Of a stretch of 64,000 nt of DNA, positions 15,741 to 24,178 are shown in pieces. Source of the stretch: Phycisphaerales bacterium. GTDB taxonomy: Bacteria > Planctomycetota > Phycisphaerae > Phycisphaerales > UBA1924. How positions within the stretch are numbered: the first letter of the stretch is position 1; every line of letters starts with the position of its first letter. Location of the stretch: NCBI GenBank assembly GCA_013360675.1, contig JABWBB010000001.1:124001-188000 (forward strand), written 5' to 3'. The notes beneath the pieces are model-generated. The model was not told where the DNA came from and did not search any database. It was given only the letters and a program-made list of their open reading frames with translations. A program made the position numbers and the translations under genes.

Positions 15741-16781
15741 CTACCAGCGCACCACGATCTTGCCGAACTGCTCCGCGGCTTCGAGGCGCCCGTAGGCCTT
15801 GACCGCGTCCTTGGCGTCGAAGATGTGATCGACGACGGGGCGGATCTTGCCGGCGCGGAAGAGGGCGGCGACCTCCTTGAACTCGTCGTTGCTCCCCATG
15901 GTCGAGCCCAGCACGCGGAGCTGGTTCCAAAACACGCGGGCGAGATCGGTGGTGGCGTCGGGCCCGCTGGTGCACCCGGGCGTGACGTAGGCTCCTCCCC
16001 GCGCAAGGCTCTTCATGCAGTTGAGGTGGGTGGCCTTGCCGGCGGAATCGACCGCCATGTCCACACCGCGCTTCTTCGTCCAGGCCCGCACGTCGCGCGA
16101 CCAGTCCTGGCCGGTATCGACCACGCCAAAGTCCGCACCGAGTGATTTGGCCTTGTCGATCTTCCATTGGTGGCGGCTGGTGACGCCCACGCTGCAGGCG
16201 AAGTGCTTGGCGATGGCCAGGGCGGCCGTCGCCACGCCCCCGCCGATCCCGGTGATGAGCACGCTCTGGCCCGGGCGCAACTGTCCCTTGGTGATCATCA
16301 TGGAATACGCGGTGAGGGCGCACAGCCCAACGGCGGCGGCGTCGATGGGGTCGGCCTCGCCCACGTCGGCCAGGTTCGCCGCGGGCACGCAAAAACGCTC
16401 GGCGAGCATGCCGTGGTGGTGCTCGCCGATGAGTTCAAAGTTGGGCGCGAGGGTCGAGCCGGGCGGGTCGTCGGGGCTGATGCGTTCGGGCTGGCGGATC
16501 GCGGCGTTGACGATGACCCGCCGCCCGACCCAGGCTTTGTCGACGCCCTCGCCGACGGCTTCAACCTCGGCGCAGGCGTCGCAGCCGCTGACGCGCGGGT
16601 AGTCGAGGGTGAGGCCCGGCACGCCGCGCCCGACCCACAGGTCCATCTGGTTGAACGCCGTCGCGAGCGTGCGCAGCGTGCACCAGCCCGGGGCGGGGGC
16701 CTTGGGCTCGGGCCAGTCGGTGACGAAGGCGATGTTGGGGGCGACGGGATTACCCTGCTTGCGGATGATGACTGCGCGCAT
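15741..16781 (-). CDS. Zinc-type alcohol dehydrogenase / quinone oxidoreductase family protein (MDR)
   Basis: 346 residues. The N-terminal GroES-like domain has YPRVSGCDACAEVEAVGEGV, and the Rossmann domain has the nucleotide motif SVLITGIGGGVATAALAIA, VTSRHQWKIDKAKSLGAD and VDMAVDSAGK. This is the medium-chain dehydrogenase/reductase pattern, NAD(P)-dependent. The substrate is unknown. The structural-zinc Cys cluster is absent, as in the quinone-reductase branch. The ATG at 16779-16781 starts directly at MRAVIIRKQG, the usual beginning. It is convergent with the ASCH gene and lies downstream of the rplS terminator, so it needs its own promoter. Confidence 0.88.
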   Translation of the reverse strand: MRAVIIRKQGNPVAPNIAFVTDWPEPKAPAPGWCTLRTLATAFNQMDLWVGRGVPGLTLDYPRVSGCDACAEVEAVGEGVDKAWVGRRVIVNAAIRQPERISPDDPPGSTLAPNFELIGEHHHGMLAERFCVPAANLADVGEADPIDAAAVGLCALTAYSMMITKGQLRPGQSVLITGIGGGVATAALAIAKHFACSVGVTSRHQWKIDKAKSLGADFGVVDTGQDWSRDVRAWTKKRGVDMAVDSAGKATHLNCMKSLARGGAYVTPGCTSGPDATTDLARVFWNQLRVLGSTMGSNDEFKEVAALFRAGKIRPVVDHIFDAKDAVKAYGRLEAAEQFGKIVVRW

Positions 16782-16809
16782 GCCCGAAGGGTACCCGCGC
16801 GAGGCGTGC

Positions 16810-16846
16810 AAAAAAAAAGAAGGGCCCGGGAATGACCCCGAGCCCC
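16810..16846 (-). terminator. Rho-independent terminator after rplS
   Basis: On the minus strand GGGCTCGGG pairs with CCCGGGCCC (one G-U pair) around a GTCATT loop and is followed by TTCTTTTTTTT. This is a textbook intrinsic terminator for the trmD-rplS transcript. Confidence 0.9.
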
Positions 16847-16870
16847 GGAGACCCATCGTTGGGAAAAGGC

Positions 16871-17263
16871 TTAGCCCTGGCGGACGGGCAGGCCCGCGAC
16901 GTGCTTGAGGCCGCGGCGGCGATCGCGCAGGCGGCGCGACTTGCCGGTGCGCTCGCGGATGTAGTAGAGCTTCGCGCGACGCGCATCGGCCCGGCGCACG
17001 ACCTCGAACTTGGCGATCAACGGCGAGTTGATCGGCCAGATGCGCTCGACGCCGATGTCATCGACGACCTTGCGGACGACGAGAATCTCGTTGATGCCGC
17101 GCCCCTTGCGAGAGATCACCACACCCTGGAAGACCTGGATGCGCTCTTTCTCGCCCTCGACGATGCGGTTGTGCACGTTGATCGTGTCGCCCACGTCAAA
17201 GAGAGGGATGTCCTTCTTGATCGTCTCGGCGTTGAGTGATTCAATGATTTGCTGCTGGCCCAT
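16871..17263 (-). CDS. rplS: 50S ribosomal protein L19
   Basis: 130 residues. Family motifs: IPLFDVGDTINVHNRIVEG, RIQVFQGVVISRKGRGI and the C-terminal AKLYYIRERTGKSRR. L19 lies at the 30S-50S interface. Length is slightly above the usual 115-120 because of a basic C-terminal tail (LRDRRRGLKHVAGLPVRQG). The gene follows trmD by 63 bp and is closed by a strong terminator. Confidence 0.96.
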   Translation of the reverse strand: MGQQQIIESLNAETIKKDIPLFDVGDTINVHNRIVEGEKERIQVFQGVVISRKGRGINEILVVRKVVDDIGVERIWPINSPLIAKFEVVRRADARRAKLYYIRERTGKSRRLRDRRRGLKHVAGLPVRQG

Positions 17264-17326
17264 ACGTCACCTGTTCGGGTATCCCGCCTTGACCGGCGGG
17301 GTCGAGACATTAGGCCGCCATGGGGC

Positions 17327-18124
17327 TTAGGGCAATGCCTCGCCGTCCGACACTGGCGATTCCACGCCCGGGTTTGGATGAGACGAGGGGGCGGCGGTGG
17401 GCCAAGGAGCGAGCAGGTCGGGGCGGCGGGCCTGGGTCCGTGCCAGGCGTTGTTCCAGCCGCCATCGGGCGATCCGGGCATGGTCGCCGCTGAGGAGGAT
17501 CTCGGGCACGCTTGCCCCCTCCCAATCCCTGGGGCGGGTGTAGTGGGGGCAGTCGAGCAGGGGGCGGGGGTCCTGGGGGGTGGTGCTGAAACTGTCGGCC
17601 AGCGAGGACTCCTCGTCACCCAGGGCCCCGGGGATCAGGCGGACCAGGGCGTCGATCAGGACCATGGCGGCGAGTTCGCCCCCCGAGAGCACATAGTCCC
17701 CGATGCTGATTTCCAGGGGTGCCAGGCGTTCGATCACGCGCTCGTCCACCCCCTCGTAATGCCCGGCGATCAGGAGCAGCCGGGGGCGGGTGGCGAGGTC
17801 TTCGACCAGTCGCTGGGTCAGCGGCACGCCCTGGGGCGTGAGGAGGATGCGCGTGCAGGGGCGGGGGGGGGAAACGGTGTCGGCGGCCTCGGCGTGGGCG
17901 ACGGCGTCCCACAGGGGCTGGCACATCATGACCATGCCCGGGCCGCCGCCAAAGGGGCGGTCGTCGGTCTTCTGGTGCTTGTTGGCGGCGAAGTCTCGGA
18001 TGTTGGTAGCGACGATCTCGACCAGCCCCGCGCGGGCCGCCCGCCCGGGGATGCTGACACCCAGCGCCGCGGGGGGCTGTATGGCGAACATCTCGGGGAA
18101 GGTGGTGAGGATGTCGATGCGCAT
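17327..18124 (-). CDS. trmD: tRNA (guanine-N1)-methyltransferase
   Basis: 265 residues. The start [13 protein letters not shown] is typical. The SAM-binding trefoil-knot region is present as [17 protein letters not shown] and [14 protein letters not shown], and the loop [11 protein letters not shown]-type motif is [12 protein letters not shown]. The enzyme methylates N1 of G37 in tRNAs with G36, preventing frameshifts. The C-terminus is extended by a Pro/Ser-rich tail (about residues 240-265). In many bacteria rimM lies between rpsP and trmD; here it is absent, and a terminator separates rpsP from trmD. Confidence 0.95.
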   Translation of the reverse strand: MRIDILTTFPEMFAIQPPAALGVSIPGRAARAGLVEIVATNIRDFAANKHQKTDDRPFGGGPGMVMMCQPLWDAVAHAEAADTVSPPRPCTRILLTPQGVPLTQRLVEDLATRPRLLLIAGHYEGVDERVIERLAPLEISIGDYVLSGGELAAMVLIDALVRLIPGALGDEESSLADSFSTTPQDPRPLLDCPHYTRPRDWEGASVPEILLSGDHARIARWRLEQRLARTQARRPDLLAPWPTAAPSSHPNPGVESPVSDGEALP

Positions 18125-18156
18125 GGGAGCGGAGGAAGGGTAGAGGGGTGAGGGTC

Positions 18157-18194
18157 AAAAAAAGAACGGGGCAAGCCGCTGGGCCTGCCCCGTT
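18157..18194 (-). terminator. Rho-independent terminator after rpsP
   Basis: On the minus strand AACGGGGCAgGCC pairs with GGCtTGCCCCGTT around CAGC and is followed by CTTTTTTTG. It separates rpsP from trmD, so trmD-rplS needs either read-through or its own start. Confidence 0.9.
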
Positions 18195-18216
18195 GAATCT
18201 GCGTCCGTTCTGCGGA

Positions 18217-18561
18217 TTACTTCTTCTTTTCGTCGGCGGGCGCCGCGGCGGCGGCCTCGGCCTTCTTCTTCACGTGCTCGCGGTTCCAGGCGCGATCCTT
18301 CTCCCAATCGCCCTTTTCGATGAGGGCGCGGTTGGCGAGGAAGTCGCGGACGGTCTCGCTGGGCTGTGCGCCGACCGAGATCCAGTACTTGATCCGCTCT
18401 TCATTGAGCACGATCTGCTTGGAGGGGTCCGACGCCAGCGGGTCATAGAGACCCAGCTGCTCGACCACCGAGCCATTGCGGCGGGTGCGCTGGTCCATCG
18501 CGGCAATGCGATAGAAGGGGCGATTCCGACGGCCGAGACGCTGCATCCTGATGCGAAGCAC
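18217..18561 (-). CDS. rpsP: 30S ribosomal protein S16
   Basis: 114 residues from a GTG. The N-terminal domain (LRIRMQRLGRRNRPFYRIAA) and GLYDPLAS match S16, an assembly protein of the 30S body. The C-terminus is extended by a charged, Ala-rich tail (HVKKKAEAAAAAPADEKKK) not found in the 80-90 residue forms. The GTG at 18559-18561 is chosen because GGAGG stands 8 bp before it. A long leader (over 150 nt) with a GCAAGGG/CCCTTGC stem precedes it. Confidence 0.93.
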   Translation of the reverse strand: MLRIRMQRLGRRNRPFYRIAAMDQRTRRNGSVVEQLGLYDPLASDPSKQIVLNEERIKYWISVGAQPSETVRDFLANRALIEKGDWEKDRAWNREHVKKKAEAAAAAPADEKKK

Positions 18562-18953
18562 TACGTAAGCCTCCAAAGCGCCGGTCTTCCAACCAGCAAG
18601 GGCGTAAGGATAGGCACGACCCTTGCCCGTGGCTACGAAACGGGCGGGCTTCCCACGGCCGAGGCGACATCCCGCGCTTCGCCCGCAAGGGATCTCATTT
18701 CGGGATACCTCTTTCAGGCCTCCATGCCAGCCAGCCCAGGGAACGCAGAAGGCAAGGCGTTTAATTATGGTTTTGTACGGTCTGAGTGTATGTCCGACTG
18801 TCAGACTCGAATGGCGTAGCACCGGTACAGAAACCGTTGCTTCACCGGGGCTTGGGCTCTATGCTGGCGGGAGAGAGACAAGCGGCCTGCCCTCGTGGCG
18901 CGGGCCGAGCGATGGGGGTCCAAGCCCATCGAAATCATGGCAGGAGAGTGTAC
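18562..18953. other. Divergent intergenic region between rpsP and a surface-protein gene
   Basis: 392 bp without a supported gene. On the minus side it holds the rpsP leader with a 7-bp GCAAGGG/CCCTTGC hairpin and GGAGG at the rpsP end. On the plus side it holds the promoter at 18837-18865 and GGAGAG just before the ATG at 18954. Open frames here have no coding character that I can support. Confidence 0.6.
18837..18865 (+). promoter_or_regulatory. Sigma-70-type promoter for the PEP-CTERM-like protein
   Basis: TTGCTT at 18837-18842, exactly 17 bp, TATGCT at 18860-18865. The leader would be about 80 nt and ends with GGAGAG 5 bp before the ATG. Confidence 0.55.
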
Positions 18954-19847
18954 ATGCGTCTTTTCATTTCCAGCGTTGCGGCGTTGACGATCGCCGCGGG
19001 GGCCAATGCTCAGGTGCTCGACGGCCAACTCGACGCGGTGTATGGCGCTCCCTTGAGCGTGCAGAACACGCAGACGGAGTTTGGCAACTCGAACTTGGGC
19101 GTGGCCAACTGGGCCAACGGGTCCGAGTTGAACGCGGTCTACTGCCGCTCCGACGCCAACAACCTGTACCTGATGTTCACGGGCAACCTCGAGTCCAACT
19201 GGAACAAGTTCGAGTTGTTCCTCGATACGCGCAGCGGCGGGCAGAACCAGCTGCGCGGCGACAACCCCAACGTCGATTTCAACGGGCTCAACCGCATGGG
19301 TAACGACGGTTCGGGCAACGGGCTGCGCTTTGACGCGGGCTTCGAGGCCGATTACTTCATCACCGTCACCGGCGGCGATGTGGGCGGCGGGAACTGGAAC
19401 TTCTTCGCCAACTACGCCGAGATCCTCACCGGCGGCGGAGGCTCGGGCCAGTTCCTGGGCGGCGCTGGTACCGGCGGCACGATCGTCGGCGGCAACGGGA
19501 TTTCGATCGCGCTCAACAACAGCAACACCGCGGGCGTGGGCGGCGGCAACGGGCTCGACAACGGGCTCAACGGCGCGCCGATCTTCGGCATTGAGATGTG
19601 CATTCCCCTCGCCGCCATCGGCAACCCGAGCATCGCGGGTATGAAGGGCGTGGCGTTCATCAACGGCGGCGGGCACGACTACATGTCGAACCAGGTGCTC
19701 GGTGGCCTTGGCGGCATGGGCAACCTCGCCGAGCCGCGGAACGTGAACTTCGCGAACATCGCCGGGGACCAGTTCTTCCGGATCCCCTCGCCGGGCTCGC
19801 TGGCCCTGCTCGGGCTGGGCGCGCTGGTGGCGCGTCGGCGTCGCTGA
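18954..19847 (+). CDS. Secreted protein with PEP-CTERM-like C-terminal sorting tail
   Basis: 297 residues. A Sec signal peptide (MRLFISSVAALTIAAGANAQ, cleavage after residue 19) is followed by a Gly/Asn-rich domain with GSELNAVYCRSDANNLYLMF, GQNQLRGDNPNVDFNGLNRM and LNNSNTAGVGGG. The C-terminus, SPGSLALLGLGALVARRRR, is a PEP-CTERM-like tail: a short Pro motif, a hydrophobic helix and terminal Arg residues. Such tails are thought to be cut by an exosortase. The same domain recurs, repeated and rearranged, in the protein encoded at 20658-22772. GGAGAG precedes the ATG by 5 bp, and a strong terminator follows the stop. Function is unknown. Confidence 0.85.
   Translation: MRLFISSVAALTIAAGANAQVLDGQLDAVYGAPLSVQNTQTEFGNSNLGVANWANGSELNAVYCRSDANNLYLMFTGNLESNWNKFELFLDTRSGGQNQLRGDNPNVDFNGLNRMGNDGSGNGLRFDAGFEADYFITVTGGDVGGGNWNFFANYAEILTGGGGSGQFLGGAGTGGTIVGGNGISIALNNSNTAGVGGGNGLDNGLNGAPIFGIEMCIPLAAIGNPSIAGMKGVAFINGGGHDYMSNQVLGGLGGMGNLAEPRNVNFANIAGDQFFRIPSPGSLALLGLGALVARRRR
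19257..19300 (+). repeat. 44-bp perfect inverted repeat, copy 1
   Basis: This segment inside the PEP-CTERM-like gene is identical, base for base, to the reverse complement of 22018-22061 in the neighbouring gene. It encodes the shared GDNPNVDFNGLNRMG segment. It could support inversion of the 2.7 kb between the copies. Confidence 0.9.
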
Positions 19848-19877
19848 GTCGTCAAGAAGTCGAACCTGATCTGCACG

Positions 19878-19904
19878 AACCCGGGCGAACAGCCCGGGTT
19901 TTTT
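19878..19904 (+). terminator. Rho-independent terminator after the PEP-CTERM-like gene
   Basis: ACCCGGGC (19879-19886) pairs with GCCCGGGT (19892-19899) around GAACA and runs into TTTTTT. Canonical form. Confidence 0.92.
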
Positions 19905-19935
19905 CATGCACCCTCGAGCAGGCTGTGCGGTTTCA

Positions 19936-20328
19936 TCAATCCATTTTGGTGATGAAGTGGTTGAGGCCTTCATTGACCAGAATAAGAGAGAGCCATGCGC
20001 ACGCCGCCGGTGTTGACCAGAGCCAGAGCGAGGAGTCTTGGTTCATCGTGGCGCGGGTGAGCAAAGGAATGAGCAGCAGCGCAAGCAGGGGCAACGCGAT
20101 CGGGAACCAGAAGAGAAGCGGGGGGAGAGGACGCAGGCGCAACGCGCGGCGTCGATCCGGATTGAATGCGGGCAGAGAGATGGCTCGGAAGATGCAGATA
20201 TAGGACAGGGCGGCGATTACTCCTCCGGCGAAAAAACGTTCCAGACTCGCGGATGGCCCGTGCCCAGAGACGACCCAGGAGGCGGACGCCGCGGGCATGA
20301 GGAAGAGGATGAGTTCAAAGACGTTCAT
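19936..20328 (-). CDS. Small integral membrane protein of unknown function
   Basis: 130 residues from the ATG at 20326-20328. Three or four hydrophobic segments are visible: MNVFELILFLMPAASASWVV, FFAGGVIAALSYICIFRAI, LLFWFPIALPLLALLLIPLL and ACAWLSLILVNEGL. No known family motif is recognised. A GGAGCG lies 12 bp before the ATG. The gene is convergent with the PEP-CTERM-like gene, whose terminator lies 31 bp away. It might be a neutral orphan; no functional link can be argued. Confidence 0.6.
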   Translation of the reverse strand: MNVFELILFLMPAASASWVVSGHGPSASLERFFAGGVIAALSYICIFRAISLPAFNPDRRRALRLRPLPPLLFWFPIALPLLALLLIPLLTRATMNQDSSLWLWSTPAACAWLSLILVNEGLNHFITKMD

Positions 20329-20492
20329 CGGTGGGTAATCGCTCCACTTGAAACGGTAGAAGAGTGGAGGGGCGGAGGCTGTCGTGTGGTGTGCTGACCA
20401 CGTTTGCGTGCAGCAGTTCTGCACATGCAGGACGCCTGTGCCATCCTGACCAAAGAGAGAAGTGGCCAGAATCGATGGTATCAGGCTTCAAT

Positions 20493-20569
20493 ATTGCCTC
20501 TTGCCTCTTACCTCTTGCGTCTTGCCTATAGCCTCATAGCCCATTGCCCATTGCCCATTGCCCATTGCC
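20493..20569. repeat. Degenerate 7-bp tandem repeat, 11 units
   Basis: Eleven consecutive heptamers can be read without a gap: ATTGCCT, CTTGCCT, CTTACCT, CTTGCGT, CTTGCCT, ATAGCCT, CATAGCC and then four identical CATTGCC. The units drift from CTTGCCT to CATTGCC along the array. The reverse complement of the last unit, GGCAATG, recurs at 27558-27585. Heptanucleotide arrays of this type are known from cyanobacteria. Confidence 0.85.
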
Positions 20570-20580
20570 ATCATTAAAGC

Positions 20581-20609
20581 AAAACCCCCGGACCAAGGGG
20601 TCCGGGGGC
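20581..20609 (-). terminator. Rho-independent terminator after the dockerin-tailed protein gene
   Basis: On the minus strand CCCCCGGACC pairs with GGTCCGGGGG around CCTT, followed by TTTTGCTTT. It lies 48 bp after the stop codon at 20658. Confidence 0.9.
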
Positions 20610-20657
20610 TGGGTGAAGTCTGTTGAGATGGAGCCGGGTCTGGCGACCCGCGACGGC

Positions 20658-22772
20658 TTAGCAGCCGCCGTTGTTCCAGAGTTCGAAGAACATGGCGACG
20701 TCGGCGTCGTCGGGCGTGCCGCCCGAGCCGTTGGCATCGGAGCATTCATCGCCGCTGTTCCAGGCATCGAAGAAGGCGGCGACGTCGGCGTCGTCGGGCG
20801 TGCCGCCCGAGCCGTTGTAGTCGGCGATGCAGCCGCCACTGCTCCAGGGGCAGGCGGGCCCGCCGCTGGTGGGGATGATGACGAACTGGGTGAGGGGGTC
20901 GGTGGTGAAGTCGATGAGTGTGGGCTCGCCGAGGCTGGGGGCGTAGGGGTCAACGCCGGGGCTGGTGAGCCCGCCGATGACCTGGTTGGAGACGAAGCTG
21001 TGGCCCTGGGCGTTGATGAAACCGGCGAGCTTGATGGGGCTGGTGCCGTCCCAGCCGAGTTCGGAGAGGCGCACGCGGATCTCGATGCCGGTCTGGACGT
21101 TGGCGGCGTCGGCGACGTTGGTGGAGGGGACGCCCTCGACGCCGGCGACGTTGTTGTTGTCGATCGAGACGTGGATCAGGTCGGGGATGAGGGTGTTGGG
21201 GTCGTTGCCGGTGGCGCGGGGGCCGGCGTCGGTGTTGATGGGGTTGGCGGAGGTGAAGTCCTGAATGGTGGCGAAGGTGCCCGGGAAGTCGATGGGGTTG
21301 TTCGAGGCCTTGGCCCCGCCGTCGAAGGCGGAGTAATCCATGACAAAGCCGGAGATCTCGAAGCGCCCGTCGGTGCGGAGGATGCAGGCGTTGGCGTAGT
21401 TGTCGACGGGGAATGCGCCGTTGGTGATGGAGAGGAAGTAGTCGGCGGTAAAGCCCTCGTCGAACTTGAGGCCGTTGCCCGCGCCTTCGGTGCCGTTGCC
21501 GCCGGCACCCATGCGGTTGAGCCCGTCGAACTCGACGTCGGGGTTCTCGTTGAGGCTGGCGTAGCCGAGGAGTTGGTTCTGGCCCTCGCTGGCGTTGACG
21601 TCGAAGAAGAGGTCGAGTTTCTGGAAGTTGGTTTCGAGGTTGCCCGTGATGAGAATGTAGAGGGAGTCGTTGGCGGTATCGGCATGGGCGTAGACGGCGT
21701 CGATCTCCGAGCCGCGTGACACGTCGGGGTGGGGGGTCGAAAGGCCCACGGGTGCGCCGGGCACGCCGGCGGTGTTGCTGTTGAGGATGAAGGCGCGGAT
21801 GTCGGGAGCGCCGGCCTGAAGGGTGAGCGTGCCTCCGATGGGATAGGGTTCGGCCGCGGTGCCGACGTACGTACCGAAGCCCGCGCCACCGGTGAGCAGT
21901 TCGGAGTAGTTGACGAACATGGCGTGGTTGCTGCCGGTCCAGCCGTTGGTGATGGCGATCCAGTAATCGGGGCTGAATGCGGCGTCGAACTTCAGGCCGT
22001 TGCCCGACCCGCTGTCGCCCATGCGGTTGAGCCCGTTGAAATCGACGTTGGGGTTGTCGCCACGGAGCTGGTTCTGGCCCTGGGCCGGGAGTGAATCGAA
22101 GAAAAGGGAGAGTTTGTTGTAGTTGGTTTCGAGGTTGCCGGCGACGAGGAGGTAGAGGATGTCGTCGGTGGTGTCGGCGGGGGTGTTGTTGTCGTGGACG
22201 ACGGCAAAGACCTGGTCGATCTCGCTGCCGTTGGCGCTGACGGCGTTGCCGGAGTTGGCGTTGCCAAAGCCGGTGTAGTTGCCCTGGATGAACTTAGCGG
22301 CGCCGTAGGAGGACTCGTACGCGCCGTCGATGACGGGGGCGGGGCCGGTGATGCGGGCGAGCTGCAGATCGATGAACTGATTGCCGGGGAAGGCTGGGGC
22401 GCTGAAGTCGACGTTGCGCGGGTCGGCGAGGTTGGGGTTGTTGGTGGGGAGGACGCCGGTGATCTGGTTGGAGAAGTAGTCGTATGAGCCGCTGGAGATG
22501 ACGCCGAAGAGGGCGACGTTGGAAATCGTCGGATTGCCCAGGGCCGAGAGGGGGATGGCGAACTCGAGGCCGGTGAAGACGGCCTGGGGGTTGCCGGCGG
22601 CGCCGATAAGACCAGCCGTGTTGTCGCCGAACGAGGTGGGCTGGTTCTGGACAAAGAGAGGAGTGGTGTAGAAGGCCTCATCGCCGACGCGGGTGCCGTT
22701 GACCGTGGGTTGGGCGATGGCGTGTCCGGCGAAGGCCACGAGGGCGGCCGCTGAAACTGGGAACATCTTCAT
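20658..22772 (-). CDS. Large secreted mosaic protein with dockerin-like Gly-Cys C-terminus
   Basis: 704 residues from the ATG at 22770-22772, preceded by CGGAG. A Sec signal (MKMFPVSAAALVAFAGHAIA) is followed by three rearranged copies of the domain found once in the protein at 18954. Copy 1 has the beginning (PLFVQNQPTSFGDN) joined directly to the end (FAIPLSALGNP), so the middle is missing. Copies 2 and 3 have the core (GSEIDQVFAV, GDNPNVDFNGLNRMG; GSEIDAVYAH, NPDVEFDGLNRMG), and only copy 3 keeps the tail (GFINAQGHSFVSNQVIGGL). The last 58 residues are two dockerin-like loops, DYNGSGGTPDDADVAAFF and DANGSGGTPDDADVAMFF, ending in GGC. Cell-surface location is inferred; the ligand is unknown. 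Confidence 0.85.
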   Translation of the reverse strand: MKMFPVSAAALVAFAGHAIAQPTVNGTRVGDEAFYTTPLFVQNQPTSFGDNTAGLIGAAGNPQAVFTGLEFAIPLSALGNPTISNVALFGVISSGSYDYFSNQITGVLPTNNPNLADPRNVDFSAPAFPGNQFIDLQLARITGPAPVIDGAYESSYGAAKFIQGNYTGFGNANSGNAVSANGSEIDQVFAVVHDNNTPADTTDDILYLLVAGNLETNYNKLSLFFDSLPAQGQNQLRGDNPNVDFNGLNRMGDSGSGNGLKFDAAFSPDYWIAITNGWTGSNHAMFVNYSELLTGGAGFGTYVGTAAEPYPIGGTLTLQAGAPDIRAFILNSNTAGVPGAPVGLSTPHPDVSRGSEIDAVYAHADTANDSLYILITGNLETNFQKLDLFFDVNASEGQNQLLGYASLNENPDVEFDGLNRMGAGGNGTEGAGNGLKFDEGFTADYFLSITNGAFPVDNYANACILRTDGRFEISGFVMDYSAFDGGAKASNNPIDFPGTFATIQDFTSANPINTDAGPRATGNDPNTLIPDLIHVSIDNNNVAGVEGVPSTNVADAANVQTGIEIRVRLSELGWDGTSPIKLAGFINAQGHSFVSNQVIGGLTSPGVDPYAPSLGEPTLIDFTTDPLTQFVIIPTSGGPACPWSSGGCIADYNGSGGTPDDADVAAFFDAWNSGDECSDANGSGGTPDDADVAMFFELWNNGGC
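22018..22061 (-). repeat. 44-bp perfect inverted repeat, copy 2
   Basis: Reverse complement of 19257-19300 with no mismatch. It lies in the second domain copy of the mosaic protein and encodes the same GDNPNVDFNGLNRMG segment. Confidence 0.9.
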
Positions 22773-23103
22773 GGAACATGGCTCCGATATGGGCGTAGGG
22801 CTGGTCGAGACACCCCACGCAACACCCACGCGGTCAGGCGGGGTGGACCTCTTCTCACTGCCTCCGAAGGCCATAGACGACGGCCACGGATCGACCATGG
22901 CATTCTACGGGAGGATCCCCGCCACGGGAAGAAAAATAGAGGGGAAGGGAGCGGTCTGGCTCGGTGCGCAAGTTGTGATTCGGTCTTTGTTTAGACAAAC
23001 TCGGTCGGCTCTGTATCAGCCCGAGTGTGGTCGGTCGGGTATGCTTCCAGATTGGGACCAAGGGCCGGTCTGCCCAGGGTGAACCTTTGGCTGGTAGTGA
23101 CTT
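22773..23103. other. Divergent intergenic region before the prepilin-like gene
   Basis: 331 bp without a supported gene. On the minus side CGGAG precedes the mosaic protein start. On the plus side a TATGCT (23040-23045) could be a -10 box for the prepilin-like gene, but no convincing -35 box was found. A short TTTGT/ACAAA palindrome lies near 22987-23000. Confidence 0.5.
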
Positions 23104-24024
<921 letters not shown>

Positions 24025-24105
24025 TTTGGGTGGGGTGCGGTGCGGGTTTTCGGACCGCGCAGGGCCAGTGAGTCTTGCGCTGCGTCTCAAAGGTGCGGGT
24101 TGTTC

Positions 24106-24134
24106 TTGGCGGGGCCGGACGGGCTCGCTAAGGT
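24106..24134 (+). promoter_or_regulatory. Weak promoter candidate for the amylase gene
   Basis: TTGGCG at 24106-24111, 17 bp, TAAGGT at 24129-24134. Spacing is ideal but the -10 box matches only the TAnnnT positions. Confidence 0.3.
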
Positions 24135-24178
24135 GGGTCATTGGCCCTCGCCGGGCCGATGCGAGCGGGAGAGACGGC

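Larger units (their letters stand above)
20329..20657. other. Intergenic region with heptad repeat and terminator
   Basis: 329 bp between two minus-strand genes. It contains the terminator of the upstream surface-protein gene (20581-20609) and an 11-unit heptanucleotide array (20493-20569). Nothing gene-like is seen in 20329-20492. Confidence 0.6.
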
